Positions 62,539-64,000 of a stretch of DNA of 64,000 nucleotides are shown here, one piece after another. This DNA comes from Maylandia zebra (Eukaryota > Chordata > Actinopteri > Cichliformes > Cichlidae). Both the position numbers and the translations under genes were made by a program. The DNA is taken from positions 56,844,865-56,908,864 of the forward strand of contig NC_135173.1 in assembly GCF_041146795.1 (NCBI RefSeq), given 5' to 3'. Position 1 is the stretch's first letter. Every line of letters starts with the position of its first letter. The notes beneath the pieces are model-generated. The model had not been told where the DNA came from and did no database searches. It saw only the letters and a list, made by a program, of their open reading frames with translations.

Positions 62539-63169
62539 GTAGGCTAGTGCTGTACTCATGTCTCACAGTGTAACGAACAATGTCCAGCTAGACATTCACA
62601 CATGGATGTATCAGAGACACTTGGACATGTCTGGACATGCACACATACATTGTCTGTCCTTGTAACTCACCACAGCCGTGATGTTAGCAAACTACACAAG
62701 TGTATGGAAGATCATTTTACTCAAAACTGATATTGGGGGCAAATAATGATGGTCAATTAACACTTCAGTTATTTCCGTTAAATGAGAATATGAATGTTAT
62801 AATATTCAAAAATTTATTTTTGCGGCAGAATAATTAAATGTTATATCCTAATTTCAATTTTTTTAAAATATAAATAAAATGAGAACCTTAAATAATTAAG
62901 ATGTTTTTTATAACTAACACTAGAGCGTGAAATATAATTTAAACCAAAATTGAAATTAAATATGCAAATTGCCAAAAATGTGACATAAAAATTTATTTAA
63001 AGTAGTTTTAATATTTAAACAAGATTGAAGCTTCAATACTAAACATACTTTAAACATCTTTGAAAAGAAAGCATGATAATCTCAAAAGGTGGGAGGAGAA
63101 AAATATTTATTGGAAAAGTTCAGCATTTTAGAAAATATGTTAAGTGGTTTTCTTGGTATGATTAAGTAT

Positions 63170-63313
63170 ACAATTATGATGCAAACTAAGTAGCTTGTAG
63201 AATCGCCTTTATTAGTGGTGACTTGAAATAATCTATGACTTAATTTTTCATCATTGTGGAGGAATTTTGACCCACACTTCTTTAATACATCGCTTAGTAA
63301 AAATAAACATTGT
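63170..63313 (-). mobile_element. Tc1-like relic, target of a later insertion
   Basis: TGTGGAGGAATTTTGACCCA, CACTTCTTTAATACATCGCT resembles the transposase-coding part of a common fish Tc1 family in reverse (GTGGAGGAATTTTGGCCCACTC type). Only about 140 bp is recognisable. It lies in mat2a intron 1. Confidence 0.5.
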
Positions 63314-63844
63314 ATGCACACGGGTGTTCACTGCTCGTAGACCCAAATTACACCTTTCTTGGCTGCTACTTCGAAGCACATCTGTCCTGCGTGCTGCACA
63401 ACAACATTGAATATTTAGTATTTACTGCTGTTTACACTTAGCTAGATTAATGTGATGGTGTTGTGTTTAGTATGTTGCTTTGTTTTGGGGTTTTTTTGTC
63501 TTTTTTTGCTTGTTTTCTATTCTTCTCTCAACAGGTGATCCAGGAGATTTTTATTTTTTTTCTCCCCCCCTTTCTCACTGTCCCTCTCCCCTTCTGTTTT
63601 TCCTTTCCTTCCTCTTTCTTTCTCCCTTTCCTATCTCTCACTCATGTCTGTCCCGTCTGTAACATCTGAAAATAAAATATAATAAATAATAAAAACAAAG
63701 ATCGACCAAATGGACCAATACGGCAATGCCACGATGATCCATTTGGCAAAGTAAATCCATTGGGTATCCTTGTTGGTCTTCAGACAACAATTCTGATGGC
63801 TAAAGAACCAAATGGGACAGGCGAAATTAAAAAAAAAAAAAAAA
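63314..63844 (+). mobile_element. Non-LTR retrotransposon or SINE insertion with poly-A tail
   Basis: This 531-bp insertion is bounded by a perfect 18-bp direct repeat, AGTAAAAATAAACATTGT (63296-63313 and 63845-63862). It ends in a poly-A tract at 63828-63844, the signature of target-primed reverse transcription. The body has a C/T-rich half (63540-63660) and a unique-looking half (AAGATCGACCAAATGGACC; CCATTGGGTATCCTTGTTGG). No coding frame with known domains. Family unresolved; probably an L1-mobilised element. Confidence 0.75.
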
Positions 63845-64000
63845 AGTAAAAATAAACATTGTTATCATATTTTATATATTATTATCCTTCTACAACATAT
63901 CAGGATTCAAATTGAATACAAATCTGCAGAATGTATTTATTTTATTTCACTTTACTTTATTGTTGCCCAATTAGAATTTTTTACATACTGATTTTGTGTT

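Overview
This window is vertebrate nuclear DNA, almost certainly from a ray-finned (teleost) fish. Genes are split into short exons with GT-AG introns. The encoded proteins are vertebrate orthologues, and the compact introns are full of teleost-type repeats: Tc1-like transposons, Penelope-like elements, tRNA-derived SINEs and L1/L2/RTE-like LINE pieces. Repeat content looks percomorph-like, but I cannot name the species.

Layout, left to right. 1-4352 (+): last seven coding exons of lin54, the DNA-binding subunit of the MuvB/DREAM complex, then its 3' UTR to about 5.23 kb. 5.24-8.40 kb: intergenic, with a possible small three-exon noncoding transcript (about 6.58-7.52 kb). 8.40-32.95 kb (+): complete sec31a (COPII outer coat), one noncoding plus 27 coding exons, 1367 codons as joined here. 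34.6-40.07 kb (+): tmem150c (tentonin-3-like membrane protein), 241 aa. 44.26-47.78 kb (+): enoph1 (methionine-salvage enolase-phosphatase), 261 aa in six exons. 48.5-57.96 kb (+): hnrnpd (AUF1), 316 aa, with a long 3' UTR that appears to contain introns. 58.24-60.0 kb (-): vamp8-like R-SNARE, 103 aa. 62.46 kb (+): first coding exon of a mat2a-type S-adenosylmethionine synthetase, which runs off the right edge.

The order lin54-sec31a-tmem150c-enoph1-hnrnpd matches human 4q21, whereas vamp8 and mat2a are neighbours on human 2p11. The right end therefore joins two blocks that are separate in human. The genes are independent housekeeping or trafficking genes with their own promoters, not a pathway cluster. 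Enoph1 (methionine salvage) and mat2a (SAM synthesis) do belong to the same methionine cycle.

The most notable mobile DNA is in hnrnpd intron 1. It holds a Tc1-like transposon with an uninterrupted 340-aa DD34E transposase, near-identical ~200-bp terminal inverted repeats and a TA duplication, ending 68 bp before exon 2. The same intron has a Penelope-like insertion with inverted terminal repeats and a perfect 13-bp target duplication. Several other insertions show clear target duplications or nesting. I found no CRISPR array, no rRNA or functional tRNA gene, and no convincing undescribed system. The findings are mostly transposon biology, splice architecture and synteny.
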